A stretch of DNA of 64,000 nt from Rhizobium altiplani. Its GTDB lineage: Bacteria > Pseudomonadota > Alphaproteobacteria > Rhizobiales > Rhizobiaceae. The stretch is taken from the NCBI RefSeq assembly GCF_001542405.1, contig NZ_LNCD01000124.1:62001-126000 (forward strand), read 5' to 3'. The position numbers and the translations under genes were made by a program. How positions within the stretch are numbered: the stretch's first letter is position 1; every line of letters starts with the position of its first letter. The notes below the pieces were generated by a model. That model was not told the origin of the DNA and ran no database searches. It was given only the letters and a program-made list of their open reading frames with translations. Positions 42,967 to 51,491 of this stretch are shown one piece after another.

Positions 42967-43914
42967 ATGCGCAAACTCATGTTGGGTCTTGCGGTTGCGG
43001 CCGTCACGCTGGCGGGTACCGCATACGCACAGGACAAGAAGTTCACCATCGGCGTCTCGATTCCGGCAGCCGACCATGGTTGGACCTCGGGCGTCGTGTT
43101 CCACGCCGAACGCATCGCCAAGAAACTGATGGAACAGCATCCGGGCCTGAACGTCATCGTCAAGACTTCGCCGGATGCCGCCAGCCAGGCGAACGCTGTG
43201 CAGGACCTTGATACACAGGGCATCGACGCCCTCGTCATCCTGCCGTCGGATCCGGATCCGCTCGTCAACGCCATCAAGGAAGTCAAAGGTAAGGGCAAGT
43301 ACGTCGCGCTCGTCGACCGTGCGCCCTCGACCAACGATGACACCGTCCGTGACCTTTATGTCGCTGGCAACAACCCGGCGCTCGGTGAAGTCGCTGGCAA
43401 GTACATCGCTGCGCAGACGCCGGACGCCGAAGTCGTCGTCATTCGCGGCCTGCCGATCCCGATCGATCAGCAGCGCCAGGACGGCTTCGACAAGGGCATT
43501 GCCGGCTCCAAGGTCAAGGTTCTCGACCGCCAGTACGGTAACTGGAACCGCGACGATGCCTTCAAGGTCATGCAGGACTATCTGACAAAGTACCCGAAGA
43601 TCGACGTGGTCTGGTGCCAGGACGACGACATGGCTGTCGGCGTGCTGCAGGCGATCGAGCAGGCCAAGCGTACCGACATCAAGTATGTTGTCGCCGGCGC
43701 CGGCTCCAAGGACATGGTCAAGAAGGTCATGGACGGCGACAAGCTGATCCCGGTCGACGTTCTTTATCCGCCGGCAATGGTTGGCACGGCGATGGAGCTG
43801 ACGGCTGCTGGTCTCTACGGCCAGGTTCCGGTTCGCGGCACCTTCGTCCTCGACGCGACGCTTGTCACGAAGGACAATGCGAAGGACTTCTACTTCCCGG
43901 ATTCTCCGTTCTGA
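42967..43914 (+). CDS. Sugar ABC transporter periplasmic binding protein (RbsB type)
   Basis: A 315-residue exported protein. The signal peptide is MRKLMLGLAVAAVTLAGTAYA, cut near residue 21. The mature part is a two-domain type I periplasmic binding protein: FTIGVSIPAADHGWTSGVV, DALVILPSDPDPLV and VDRAPSTNDDTV, then VWCQDDDMAVGVLQAIEQ. These are monosaccharide-binding motifs; the exact sugar is not readable. GGGAGG precedes the ATG. It is the last transporter gene, with a terminator behind it. Confidence 0.93.
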   Translation: MRKLMLGLAVAAVTLAGTAYAQDKKFTIGVSIPAADHGWTSGVVFHAERIAKKLMEQHPGLNVIVKTSPDAASQANAVQDLDTQGIDALVILPSDPDPLVNAIKEVKGKGKYVALVDRAPSTNDDTVRDLYVAGNNPALGEVAGKYIAAQTPDAEVVVIRGLPIPIDQQRQDGFDKGIAGSKVKVLDRQYGNWNRDDAFKVMQDYLTKYPKIDVVWCQDDDMAVGVLQAIEQAKRTDIKYVVAGAGSKDMVKKVMDGDKLIPVDVLYPPAMVGTAMELTAAGLYGQVPVRGTFVLDATLVTKDNAKDFYFPDSPF

Positions 43915-43931
43915 TCCGAAGAATCTAATGC

Positions 43932-43964
43932 GGCGCCCGTTCGACAGGACGGGCGCCTTTCTTT
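43932..43964 (+). terminator. Rho-independent terminator after the sugar ABC operon
   Basis: GGCGCCCGT pairs with ACGGGCGCC around an 8-base loop, then TTTCTTT. Confidence 0.88.
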
Positions 43965-43978
43965 GACAGTGTCGCTTG

Positions 43979-45757
43979 CTAGTCCGGCAGGCCGGCCTTG
44001 GCGAGGTCCGTGATGCAGTGGTCGATGAAGGCTTCGGTCATGACGGGATTATCGCCGAAATAGAACTCTCGGCGGGCGTCAGTGCAGGTCATCCCCGGCC
44101 GGAAGCGATGAAGCCTCGCAACTGCTTCTCGCGCCTCGTCGGTTTCGCCACCCACCCTTCCGAGGGCGGCAGCCAGAAAGATCGCTGGCCAGAAGGTGGC
44201 GTTCGGCGAGCGGAGCGATGCGCGCGCTGCCTTGGCCGCTTCCGCCATGTTGCCCAATTGATAGTTTGCGATGGCGAGAACGTTATGGAAGGTCCACAGA
44301 TGCGGGTCGCGAGGACTGAGCCGAAACGCTTCCTTGATCTCCTCTATGCCTTCCGCGGGGCGTTCGACGTAGCAGAGGACCTGACCGAGCGCGAAGTGAG
44401 CCTGCGCGAAGCTCTGGTCCAGCTGCAAGGCGTTGCGCAGATGCACAAGCCCGGCCTCGGTCGCGCCATCAAGCGCCAGCGCCCTTCCCAGGGCGAGGTG
44501 CGCCGCGGGTTCTCTCTGGTCGGATATGATCGCGCGTTCGGCAAGCTCGATCGCATCGCAGATCCGCTCCGCGCGTTCATTGAGGGGGCCATACCAGCCG
44601 AGCTGAATGTGAACATAAGCCAGTCGCGCCTGCGCCTGCGCGAACGTCGGGTCAATACTGATTGCCTGCTCGAAGAGCGCCTTGGCGGTCTTTAATTCAT
44701 CAAGCGTGAACCGATAGAGATGCCAGAGGCCCTTCAGGTAGATTTCCCAGGCATCCATGTCGAACACCGTGCGGCCACGAAGGGCGGCGAATTCGATGGA
44801 GCCCAGTTCCGGCTCGATCGTGCCGGTGATTTCCGAGGCAAGCTGGTCTTGAACCTCGAAGATGTCGGCCAGCGTCCGGTCGTAGCGTTCTGCCCAGAGC
44901 AGCGTGCCATCCGTGCCGTTCAGCAATTGCGCGGTGACGCGAACGCGATCTGCCGCGCGGCGCACGCTGCCTTCCAGCACGTACTTGACGCCAAGGTCCT
45001 CCGCGACCTGTTGCGCATTGGCCTGCCGGCCCTTGTAGCTGAAAGACGAGTTACGGGCTGCGACCAGCAGCCAGCGACAGCGCGCCAACGTGGCGATCAG
45101 CTCGTCCGTGAAGCCATCCGAGAAATGTTCCTGGCCCTCGATGCTCGACATGTTGCTGAAGGGCAGCACCGCGATGGAGGGCCGATTGCGGACGGGGCCT
45201 GTGACCGGATCCTTCGGCGCGGCAGGCGAGGGAAGCGGTTCGCTTTCCGCCGTCCACCGCCAGACACGGATCGGTCGCTCGATGTTCTTGAGCTTGCGGT
45301 TGCCGAAATCAATCGCCCTGAAGTCAAGCTTCGACCGGATCTGGTCATTGACCTGCTGGGAGACGCAGATGCCGCCCGGAGGCGCCAGCGCCTGCAGGCT
45401 TGCGGCGACATTCACGCCGTCGCCGAAGATGTCCTCGTCTTCGACCAGCACATCATCAACGTGGATGCCGATGCGCCACAACATGCGCCGATCCGGCTCG
45501 ACGGCCTCATTCAGCGCAAGCAATGCTCTCTGGATGTCCATGGCACAGCCGACGGCATCGACGACGCTCGCAAATTCAGCCAACGTGCCGTCGCCGACGA
45601 ATTTGACCACCCGCCCATGATGTCTGCCGATGCTGGGGACAATGACTTCGCTGTTGTGCGCTTTCAGCATTGCGAAAGTGCCGCTTTCGTCAAGGCCCAT
45701 CAGCCGGGAAAAGCCGACCACATCCGCATCCAAGATTGCTGCCAGACGCCGCGTCAT
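43979..45757 (-). CDS. Class III cyclase-TPR protein lacking the catalytic Arg
   Basis: A 592-residue cytoplasmic protein. An N-terminal class III cyclase domain (1-170) keeps metal ligands D12 and D56, K52, D109 and N116, but where the transition-state Arg normally stands (NxAAR) it has S120 (codon AGC). A FlgO/TolB-like segment starting RPSIAVLPFSN (about 195-320) follows, with GVKYVLEGSVRR. TPR-like repeats fill about 340-570. The family is large in rhizobia. The Arg loss suggests weak or no cyclase activity, perhaps a nucleotide-binding scaffold. AGGAGG supports the ATG at 45757. It is convergent with the sugar operon. Confidence 0.85.
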   Translation of the reverse strand: MTRRLAAILDADVVGFSRLMGLDESGTFAMLKAHNSEVIVPSIGRHHGRVVKFVGDGTLAEFASVVDAVGCAMDIQRALLALNEAVEPDRRMLWRIGIHVDDVLVEDEDIFGDGVNVAASLQALAPPGGICVSQQVNDQIRSKLDFRAIDFGNRKLKNIERPIRVWRWTAESEPLPSPAAPKDPVTGPVRNRPSIAVLPFSNMSSIEGQEHFSDGFTDELIATLARCRWLLVAARNSSFSYKGRQANAQQVAEDLGVKYVLEGSVRRAADRVRVTAQLLNGTDGTLLWAERYDRTLADIFEVQDQLASEITGTIEPELGSIEFAALRGRTVFDMDAWEIYLKGLWHLYRFTLDELKTAKALFEQAISIDPTFAQAQARLAYVHIQLGWYGPLNERAERICDAIELAERAIISDQREPAAHLALGRALALDGATEAGLVHLRNALQLDQSFAQAHFALGQVLCYVERPAEGIEEIKEAFRLSPRDPHLWTFHNVLAIANYQLGNMAEAAKAARASLRSPNATFWPAIFLAAALGRVGGETDEAREAVARLHRFRPGMTCTDARREFYFGDNPVMTEAFIDHCITDLAKAGLPD

Positions 45758-45971
45758 GCGCCACCCTCCTGGTTTCAAGACAGTAACACGGCACTGCGCG
45801 ATGTCCACCGCAGTAAGTAGCGATGGGTTCGCCGGCCGGCGTCCCCATCGTGACAGTGTGGCGACGAGAAATGCGGTACGTACATCTTGCGGCCCGAGAC
45901 CGACCGTGGTTAAGTCGGCCGCCTTCGATCTCCGCCCGGTGGGGAAGATTTGTAGTTTCGCCGAAATCGGC

Positions 45972-46017
45972 TTGCAGACTTCAAATCGCGTGCTAGAACA
46001 CTATCAGAAACGTTTAC
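45972..46017 (+). promoter_or_regulatory. Promoter with LacI-like box before the isomerase gene
   Basis: TTGCAG (45972-45977) and TAGAAC (45994-45999), 16-bp spacing, followed by GAAACGTTTAC at 46007-46017, a CG-centred LacI-type half-palindrome similar to the xyl site. The remaining 200 bp of the gap to the cyclase show nothing clear. Confidence 0.5.
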
Positions 46018-46042
46018 GGTCATCTTTTAGGGAGGAATTGAC

Positions 46043-47095
46043 ATGAAAACGATCAAGGGTCCAGGCCTGTTCCTTGGCCAGTTCGCGGGCGATGCCGCGC
46101 CTTTCAATTCGTGGGATTCGATCACCAAATGGGCAGCCGACATCGGCTACAAGGGCGTGCAGGTTCCGACCTGGGCGGGCCAGCTGATCGATCTCAAGAA
46201 AGCAGCGTCCTCGAAGGATTATTGTGACGAATTCGCCGGCGTCGCACGCCAGAACGGCGTCGAAGTCACCGAGCTTTCCACCCATCTTCAGGGCCAGCTC
46301 GTCGCCGTGCATCCGGCCTATGACGAAGCCTTCGACGGCTTTGCAGCACCTGAGGTGCGGGGCAATCCGAAGGCGCGTCAGGAATGGGCTGTCGAACAGG
46401 TCAAGATGGCGCTGACGGCGTCCAAGCACCTCGGCATCAAGGCACATGCGACCTTCTCCGGCGCGCTCGCCTGGCCCTTCATCTATCCGTGGCCGCAGCG
46501 CCCGGCCGGTCTTGTCGAAACCGCCTTCGACGAGCTTGCCAAGCGCTGGACGCCGATCCTCGACCATGCCGACGAAAACGGCGTCGACGTCTGCTACGAA
46601 ATCCATCCGGGCGAAGACCTGCACGACGGTATCACGTTCGAGATGTTCCTCGAGCGCGTGAAGAACCATCCGCGCGCCAACATGCTCTATGATCCGTCGC
46701 ACTATGTGCTGCAGTGCCTGGATTACCTCGACAACATCGACATCTACAAGGACCGGATCAAGATGTTCCACGTTAAGGATGCCGAGTTCAACCCGACCGG
46801 TCGCCAGGGCGTCTATGGCGGTTACCAGGGCTGGGTCGAGCGTGCCGGCCGCTTCCGTTCGCTCGGCGACGGCCAGGTCGATTTCGGCGCGGTCTTCTCG
46901 AAGATGACGGCCAACAACTTCGACGGCTGGGCCGTGGTCGAATGGGAATGCGCGCTGAAGCATCCGGAGGATGGCGCCCGCGAAGGTGCCGAGTTCGTCA
47001 AGGCGCACATCATTCGCGTCACCGAGAAGGCGTTTGACGACTTCGCAGCGGGCGGTACGGACCAGGCGGCCAACCGCCGCATGCTCGGTCTCTGA
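46043..47095 (+). CDS. Sugar phosphate isomerase/epimerase family TIM-barrel protein
   Basis: A 350-residue AP-endonuclease-2-fold TIM barrel. Metal-ligand motifs are visible: CYEIHPGEDLHDG (Glu, His), MLYDPSHYVLQCLDY (Asp, His), MFHVKDAEFNP (His, Asp) and WAVVEWECA (Glu). Such proteins isomerise or epimerise keto-sugars, dehydrate inosose-type compounds, or lyse 3-keto-glycosides. GGGAGG stands before the ATG. It is paired with a Gfo/Idh oxidoreductase 114 bp downstream, a combination seen in pathways that oxidise a sugar and then act on the keto-form. Confidence 0.9.
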   Translation: MKTIKGPGLFLGQFAGDAAPFNSWDSITKWAADIGYKGVQVPTWAGQLIDLKKAASSKDYCDEFAGVARQNGVEVTELSTHLQGQLVAVHPAYDEAFDGFAAPEVRGNPKARQEWAVEQVKMALTASKHLGIKAHATFSGALAWPFIYPWPQRPAGLVETAFDELAKRWTPILDHADENGVDVCYEIHPGEDLHDGITFEMFLERVKNHPRANMLYDPSHYVLQCLDYLDNIDIYKDRIKMFHVKDAEFNPTGRQGVYGGYQGWVERAGRFRSLGDGQVDFGAVFSKMTANNFDGWAVVEWECALKHPEDGAREGAEFVKAHIIRVTEKAFDDFAAGGTDQAANRRMLGL

Positions 47096-47136
47096 GGCCG
47101 CGGCCCTCTCGACAGGAGGGCTGATTGGAACGCAGC

Positions 47137-47156
47137 GGGAAGGGCTCTCCCTTCCC
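47137..47156 (+). other. Intercistronic hairpin
   Basis: GGGAAGGG-CTCT-CCCTTCCC, an 8-bp perfect stem between the isomerase and Gfo/Idh genes. No T-run; it may protect the upstream mRNA or dampen read-through so that the first gene is made in excess. Confidence 0.5.
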
Positions 47157-47209
47157 CAGTCGACCGAGGGAAGGGCTGTTTCTTCCCTACGCAAATTCAG
47201 GAGGAACCA

Positions 47210-48397
47210 ATGGCAATTGAAGCATCTACAGAACAGGCGCGCGAACCGCGCATCCGTCTCGGCATGGTCGGCGGCGGTGCCGGCGCGTTCATCGGCGCCG
47301 TTCACCGCATCGCGGCCCGCATCGACGACCAATACGATCTGATATCAGGCGCGCTGTCGTCAACGCCGGAAAAGGCGATTGCATCGGGTCGCGACCTCGG
47401 CCTCGATCCGTCGCGCACCTATTCCAGCTATCGCGAGATGGCGATCCGCGAAGCCAAGCTGAAGAACGGCATCGAGGCGGTTTCGATCGTCACGCCGAAC
47501 CATGTGCACTATGACGCCGCGAAGGAATTCCTGCGTCGCGGCATTCACGTCATCTGCGACAAGCCGCTGACCTCGAACCTTGCCGACGCCAAGAAGTTGA
47601 AGAAGGTCGCCGACGAGAGCGGCGCTCTCTTCATCCTCACACACAACTACACCGGCTATCCGATGGTTCGCCAGGCACGCGAGATGATCGCCAATGGCGA
47701 ACTCGGCGACATCCGGATCGTTCAGGCCGAATATCCGCAGGATTGGCTGACCGAGGCCGTCGAGCAGACGGGCGCCAAGCAGGCCGTGTGGCGCACCGAC
47801 CCGGCGCAGTCGGGTGCGGGCGGCTCGACCGGCGATATTGGCACGCATGCCTATAACCTCGCGTCCTTCGTATCAGGCCTCGAACTCGACAGCCTGGCTG
47901 CTGATCTCGACAGCTTTGTGCCCGGCCGGCGGCTGGACGACAACGCTCACGTTATGCTTCGCTTCAAGGCGAAGGGGTCGGAGAAGGCGGCCAAGGGCAT
48001 GCTCTGGTGCAGCCAGGTGGCCCCCGGCCATGAGAACGGTCTGAAGGTCCGCGTCTATGGCACCAAGGGCGGTCTCGAATGGGTTCAGGCCGATCCGAAC
48101 TATCTGTGGTTTACGCCGTTCGGCGAGCCGAAGCGCCTGATCACCCGCAACGGCGCCGGTTCCGGCCCGGCGGCGGCCCGCGTTTCGCGCATCCCGTCCG
48201 GTCACCCGGAGGGCTATCTCGAAGCCTTCGCAACGATCTACACGGAAGCTGCGCACGCCATCAACGCGCACAAGAAGGGGAAGGCGGTCGACAAGGCCGT
48301 CGTTTACCCGACCGTTGATGACGGCGTGAAGGGCGTTGCATTCGTCGAAGCCTGTGTGGCTTCTTCGAAGAAGAACGGTGCCTGGGTCAAGGTCTGA
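47210..48397 (+). CDS. Gfo/Idh/MocA family NAD(P)-dependent oxidoreductase
   Basis: A 395-residue two-domain dehydrogenase. Rossmann motif GMVGGGAGAFIGAVH (about 18-32), the EKP-like catalytic motif as CDKPLTSNLADAKKL (Lys about 120) and a C-terminal beta-sheet domain with GDIGTHAYNLASFVSGL supplying the His/Asp region. It oxidises a hydroxyl of a sugar, inositol or glycoside. AGGAGG precedes the ATG. Pairing with the TIM-barrel gene points to one catabolic step pair. Confidence 0.92.
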   Translation: MAIEASTEQAREPRIRLGMVGGGAGAFIGAVHRIAARIDDQYDLISGALSSTPEKAIASGRDLGLDPSRTYSSYREMAIREAKLKNGIEAVSIVTPNHVHYDAAKEFLRRGIHVICDKPLTSNLADAKKLKKVADESGALFILTHNYTGYPMVRQAREMIANGELGDIRIVQAEYPQDWLTEAVEQTGAKQAVWRTDPAQSGAGGSTGDIGTHAYNLASFVSGLELDSLAADLDSFVPGRRLDDNAHVMLRFKAKGSEKAAKGMLWCSQVAPGHENGLKVRVYGTKGGLEWVQADPNYLWFTPFGEPKRLITRNGAGSGPAAARVSRIPSGHPEGYLEAFATIYTEAAHAINAHKKGKAVDKAVVYPTVDDGVKGVAFVEACVASSKKNGAWVKV

Positions 48398-48428
48398 TCC
48401 TCACTCGACTACTCTGACGGATACAACT

Positions 48429-48468
48429 AATGAGCGCGTTTCCTAGAATATTAGGATGCGCGCTCATT
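48429..48468 (+). terminator. Long hairpin after the Gfo/Idh gene
   Basis: AATGAGCGCG pairs with CGCGCTCATT, with a second inner stem TCCTA/TAGGA and loop GAATAT. Only a weak T-rich stretch (GTCGTTTAAC) follows. Likely end of the isomerase/oxidoreductase transcript. Confidence 0.6.
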
Positions 48469-48523
48469 GTCGTTTAACAATACTATGGCAGAAAATGCGC
48501 GCAACCACATGGAGAGATGGTCG

Positions 48524-48907
48524 ATGAAAGTTTCTGCCAAAGTTCTGACATGCGCGTTTGCGCTCGCTGCGTTTCCGGCATTGTCGCAGGAAGTCCCCAA
48601 CCGCGCACCGAACTTCTATGCCGGCGAGCGTGCTCTCGGCACGGTCAAGGTGCAGACGACGATGTCCCTCTCGGTGCCTGTTGAGGCCGGGCAGGAAATC
48701 GGTGAACAGATCAAGGCAGCCCAGAAAGGGCTCTACACGATGGCTAGCGAGCAATGTGATCTCATCCTGCAGGCACTGGCCGAAAGCTGCCAGATCACCA
48801 ACCTCACCAGCAGCGTGGATCTCAATCGCGGTGGGCGCAACGAAATCCTCGTGAATGCCGCAGTGACAATGGCCGTGAAGGTCAAGGACGCAGCGAAGGG
48901 GCCCTAA
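48524..48907 (+). CDS. Exported hypothetical protein, 127 residues
   Basis: A small protein with a signal peptide (MKVSAKVLTCAFALAAFPALSQ). The mature part has a pair of cysteines (SEQCDLILQALAESCQITN) likely to form a disulfide, and strand-like ends (TVKVQTTMSLSVPVE, NAAVTMAVKVKDA). The family is not recognised. GGAGAG before the ATG at 48524 decides the start; the frame is open further upstream to 48467. Possibly periplasmic. Confidence 0.7.
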   Translation: MKVSAKVLTCAFALAAFPALSQEVPNRAPNFYAGERALGTVKVQTTMSLSVPVEAGQEIGEQIKAAQKGLYTMASEQCDLILQALAESCQITNLTSSVDLNRGGRNEILVNAAVTMAVKVKDAAKGP

Positions 48908-48913
48908 CCAACA

Positions 48914-48932
48914 CGGCGTCATTGAGACGCCG
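48914..48932 (+). terminator. Stem-loop after the exported hypothetical gene
   Basis: CGGCGTC pairs with GACGCCG around ATTGA, 7 bp after the stop codon; no T-run. The rest of the 236-bp gap before the ABC-F gene shows no certain feature. Confidence 0.4.
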
Positions 48933-49143
48933 AAGTGCAAGCCCGCTTCGATTTATCCGGCAAAGGGTGGCCAGGTCAGGCACGGACCGTCACCGGTTTG
49001 CGGTTCCACCCGATATCACCTTGATTTCAGCCCTCTGCCCGCCTAGATTGCGGCCATCGCCAATACCAACAGGATGTGTGCAGCAATGGATTCCACGCCG
49101 ATCGCAACGCCAATTCGCCTTGCCATTCGGGAGTCCTTTATCC

Positions 49144-50745
49144 ATGCCTGCATCCATTACCCTATCCAATCTTTTGTGGTCCACGCCTGACGGGCGACCC
49201 CTTCTTTCCCATCTCGATCTGAGCTTCGGCGCCGAGCGAACCGGTCTTGTCGGCCGCAATGGTGTCGGCAAGACGACGCTGCTCAAGCTCGTCTCTGGCG
49301 AACTGCAGCCGCAATCCGGCAGCATTGCCTTTGGCGGACGGCTCGGCATCCTGCGCCAGTCGGTCCAGGTGGAGGAGAGGGCAACGGTCGCCGATCTCTT
49401 CGATGCCAGTGACGCGCTCGCAATCCTTCGCCGCGCCGAAGCTGGCGACGCCACTGCCGACGAACTCGCCATTGCTGATTGGACGATCGAGGCGCGTATC
49501 GCCGCGGCGATCGAACGCGTCGGGCTGGATGCAGAACCGGAGACGTTGCTTATCTCGCTTTCCGGCGGCCAGCGGACGCGTGTGGGTCTTGCGGCCCTCG
49601 TCTTCTCCGATCCCGATTTCCTGATCCTCGACGAGCCGACCAACAATCTCGACCGGGATGGGCGGGAGGCTATCATCACGTTGCTTTCCGGCTGGCGCGC
49701 CGGCGCCATCGTCGTCAGCCATGATCGGGAGTTGCTCGATACCATGGATGCGATCGTCGAGATCACCAGCCTCGGTGCCCGGCGATATGGTGGAAACTGG
49801 AGCGCCTTTCAGGTGCGCAAGGCGCTTGAGCTCGCCGCCGCCGAGCACGACCTCGCGGACGCGGAGCGGCGTGTTGCCGATGTGGTCCGCAGCGCCCAGG
49901 TCGCGGCGGAACGACAGGCCCGCAGCGATCGCAACGGCCGCAAGAAGGCGGCAAGAAGCGATATGCCGCGTATCGTCGCCGGTGGCCTCAAGCGGGCGGC
50001 GGAAAACACCAGCGGCACCAAGGTTCGCCTTGGCGAAAAACGCCGCGAGGAGGCGATGGAGGAGGCGGCCGCGGCGCGGCGGCGGATCGAGATCCTGCAG
50101 CCCTTTTCAGCGCAGCTCGCGTCATCCGGGTTGCCGCCCGGCAGGCATGTCTTGCGGTTGGAGCGCGTCACCGCGGGCTATCGGCCCGAGGCGCCGATCA
50201 TCAGAAACCTCTCTTTTGCCATGACCGGCCCCGATCGCGTCGCGATCGCCGGGCCGAACGGCTCCGGCAAGACGACACTGCTGGCGCTGATCACAGGCGT
50301 GCTGCAGCCGTGGTCCGGGACCGTTTCCGTCATGACCGGTTTTTCACTGTTCGATCAGAGTGTCAGTCTGCTCGATCGATCGTTGTCGATCCGCGAGAAT
50401 TTTAGCAATCTCAATCCCCAGGCCAATGAGAATGCCTGCCGTGCGGCGCTGGCGCGTTTCATGTTCCGGGCGGATGCCGCCCTGCAGCAGGTGTCGACGC
50501 TCTCGGGCGGGCAGTTGCTGCGCGCCGGTCTTGCCTGTGTTCTCGGTGGCGCAAAGCCGCCGCCGCTGCTCATCCTCGACGAACCGACCAACCATCTGGA
50601 TATCGATTCCATTGCAGCCGTAGAAGCGGGGCTGCAGGCCTATGACGGAGCGCTGCTTGTCGTCAGCCACGACGAGGTGTTTCTGGAGAATATCGGCATA
50701 TCGCGTCTGCTTCAGCTTCCGCTTGGCGAAGAGCTTCTTCTCTAG
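49144..50745 (+). CDS. ABC-F family ATPase
   Basis: A 533-residue cytoplasmic protein with two ABC domains and no membrane segments. Domain 1: GRNGVGKTT (Walker A), LSGGQRTRVGLA (signature), ILDEPTNNLD. A charged linker rich in Arg, Lys and Ala (about 225-325) is followed by domain 2: GPNGSGKTT, LSGGQLLRAGLA, LILDEPTNHLDIDS. ABC-F proteins bind the ribosomal E site and rescue stalled ribosomes or remove antibiotics. It differs in length from the housekeeping EttA (about 550) and Uup (about 620), so the subclass is open. The 74-codon upstream extension is not likely to be translated; GGGAG is near the ATG at 49144. Confidence 0.9.
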   Translation: MPASITLSNLLWSTPDGRPLLSHLDLSFGAERTGLVGRNGVGKTTLLKLVSGELQPQSGSIAFGGRLGILRQSVQVEERATVADLFDASDALAILRRAEAGDATADELAIADWTIEARIAAAIERVGLDAEPETLLISLSGGQRTRVGLAALVFSDPDFLILDEPTNNLDRDGREAIITLLSGWRAGAIVVSHDRELLDTMDAIVEITSLGARRYGGNWSAFQVRKALELAAAEHDLADAERRVADVVRSAQVAAERQARSDRNGRKKAARSDMPRIVAGGLKRAAENTSGTKVRLGEKRREEAMEEAAAARRRIEILQPFSAQLASSGLPPGRHVLRLERVTAGYRPEAPIIRNLSFAMTGPDRVAIAGPNGSGKTTLLALITGVLQPWSGTVSVMTGFSLFDQSVSLLDRSLSIRENFSNLNPQANENACRAALARFMFRADAALQQVSTLSGGQLLRAGLACVLGGAKPPPLLILDEPTNHLDIDSIAAVEAGLQAYDGALLVVSHDEVFLENIGISRLLQLPLGEELLL

Positions 50746-50762
50746 GCGGGCCGGGTGCGGGG

Positions 50763-51491
50763 TCAGATGTAAAGGCCGGCCATCTTGCGCCAGGCGCCTG
50801 CCCGGTGAGCGCGGCCTTCCCAGACATGCAGCTGGTGGCCGACCTGCTTCTCCGCCAGCAGCCGGCTGAGGTGATAGTTGTTGTCGAGGAAGGGGTCGGC
50901 GTCACCGATGGTCAGGACGATCTCGACCTCGCGCAGCTTATCCAGCTGCCAGCCGCCGTTTAGCCCCGGCAGGGAGTGCGTCGGCGTGTGGAAATAGACC
51001 GTGTCGTCGTAATAGCCGTCGAACAGATCGCCGAAGGAGTCGACCCTGATCGTCAGGTCGTAGCGGCCGGAGAAGGCAACCAGCTTGCGGAACAGATGCG
51101 GATGCCGGAAGACCAGGCTGGCGGCCTGGAAGGCGCCGAGGCTGCAGCCATGCACGATGGTACACTCATGTCCGTTCTTCGATGCCATCAGCGGCAGGAC
51201 TTCGTTCAGGATATAGTCTTCGAAGGCCGTGTGGCGGCGGATACGGTCAGCCGGATGCCGGTCGAAGCCGTAGAAGGTCTCTGTGGCCAGCCCCTCGATG
51301 CAATAGAGCTGCAGATGGCCGGCTTGCAGCTTGTCGGAAAGGCTGTCGACAACGCCGAGCCTTTCGTATTCCCAGAAACGTCCCTCGCGGGTCGGAAACA
51401 TCAGGACCTTGGCGCCGGCATGGCCGAACACCAGCAGTTCCATCTCGCGATGCAGGCGTGGACTATGCCAACGCAGATATTCCCGGTTCAT
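50763..51491 (-). CDS. Esterase-family alpha/beta hydrolase
   Basis: A 242-residue cytoplasmic hydrolase. The nucleophile is Ser in HGCSLGAFQA (about residue 117); an Asp in GDADPFLDN and a His in WEGRAHRAGAW complete a triad. The N-terminus MNREYLRWHSPRLHREMELLVFG resembles putative esterases. Its start overlaps the stop of the AXE1-like gene by ATGA, implying translational coupling. The ester cut is unknown. Confidence 0.85.
   Translation of the reverse strand: MNREYLRWHSPRLHREMELLVFGHAGAKVLMFPTREGRFWEYERLGVVDSLSDKLQAGHLQLYCIEGLATETFYGFDRHPADRIRRHTAFEDYILNEVLPLMASKNGHECTIVHGCSLGAFQAASLVFRHPHLFRKLVAFSGRYDLTIRVDSFGDLFDGYYDDTVYFHTPTHSLPGLNGGWQLDKLREVEIVLTIGDADPFLDNNYHLSRLLAEKQVGHQLHVWEGRAHRAGAWRKMAGLYI

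Noticed and set aside
41760..43343. 527-codon minus-strand open frame over the sugar permease and binding protein
   Set aside because: Shadow of two clear transporter genes; composition is Asp/Arg/His-rich without domains, and no ribosome site is seen.
46004..47332. 442-codon minus-strand open frame over the TIM-barrel gene
   Set aside because: Antisense shadow of a gene with clear metal-ligand motifs and its own ribosome site.
48922..49143. 74-residue N-terminal extension of the ABC-F protein
   Set aside because: Basic, low-complexity translation without homology to ABC-F proteins; GGGAG supports the ATG at 49144.
49074..49190. 38-residue ORF overlapping the ABC-F start out of frame (possible attenuator leader)
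   Set aside because: It has no convincing ribosome site, ends inside the ABC-F gene, and no alternative terminator/antiterminator pair was found between it and the start.
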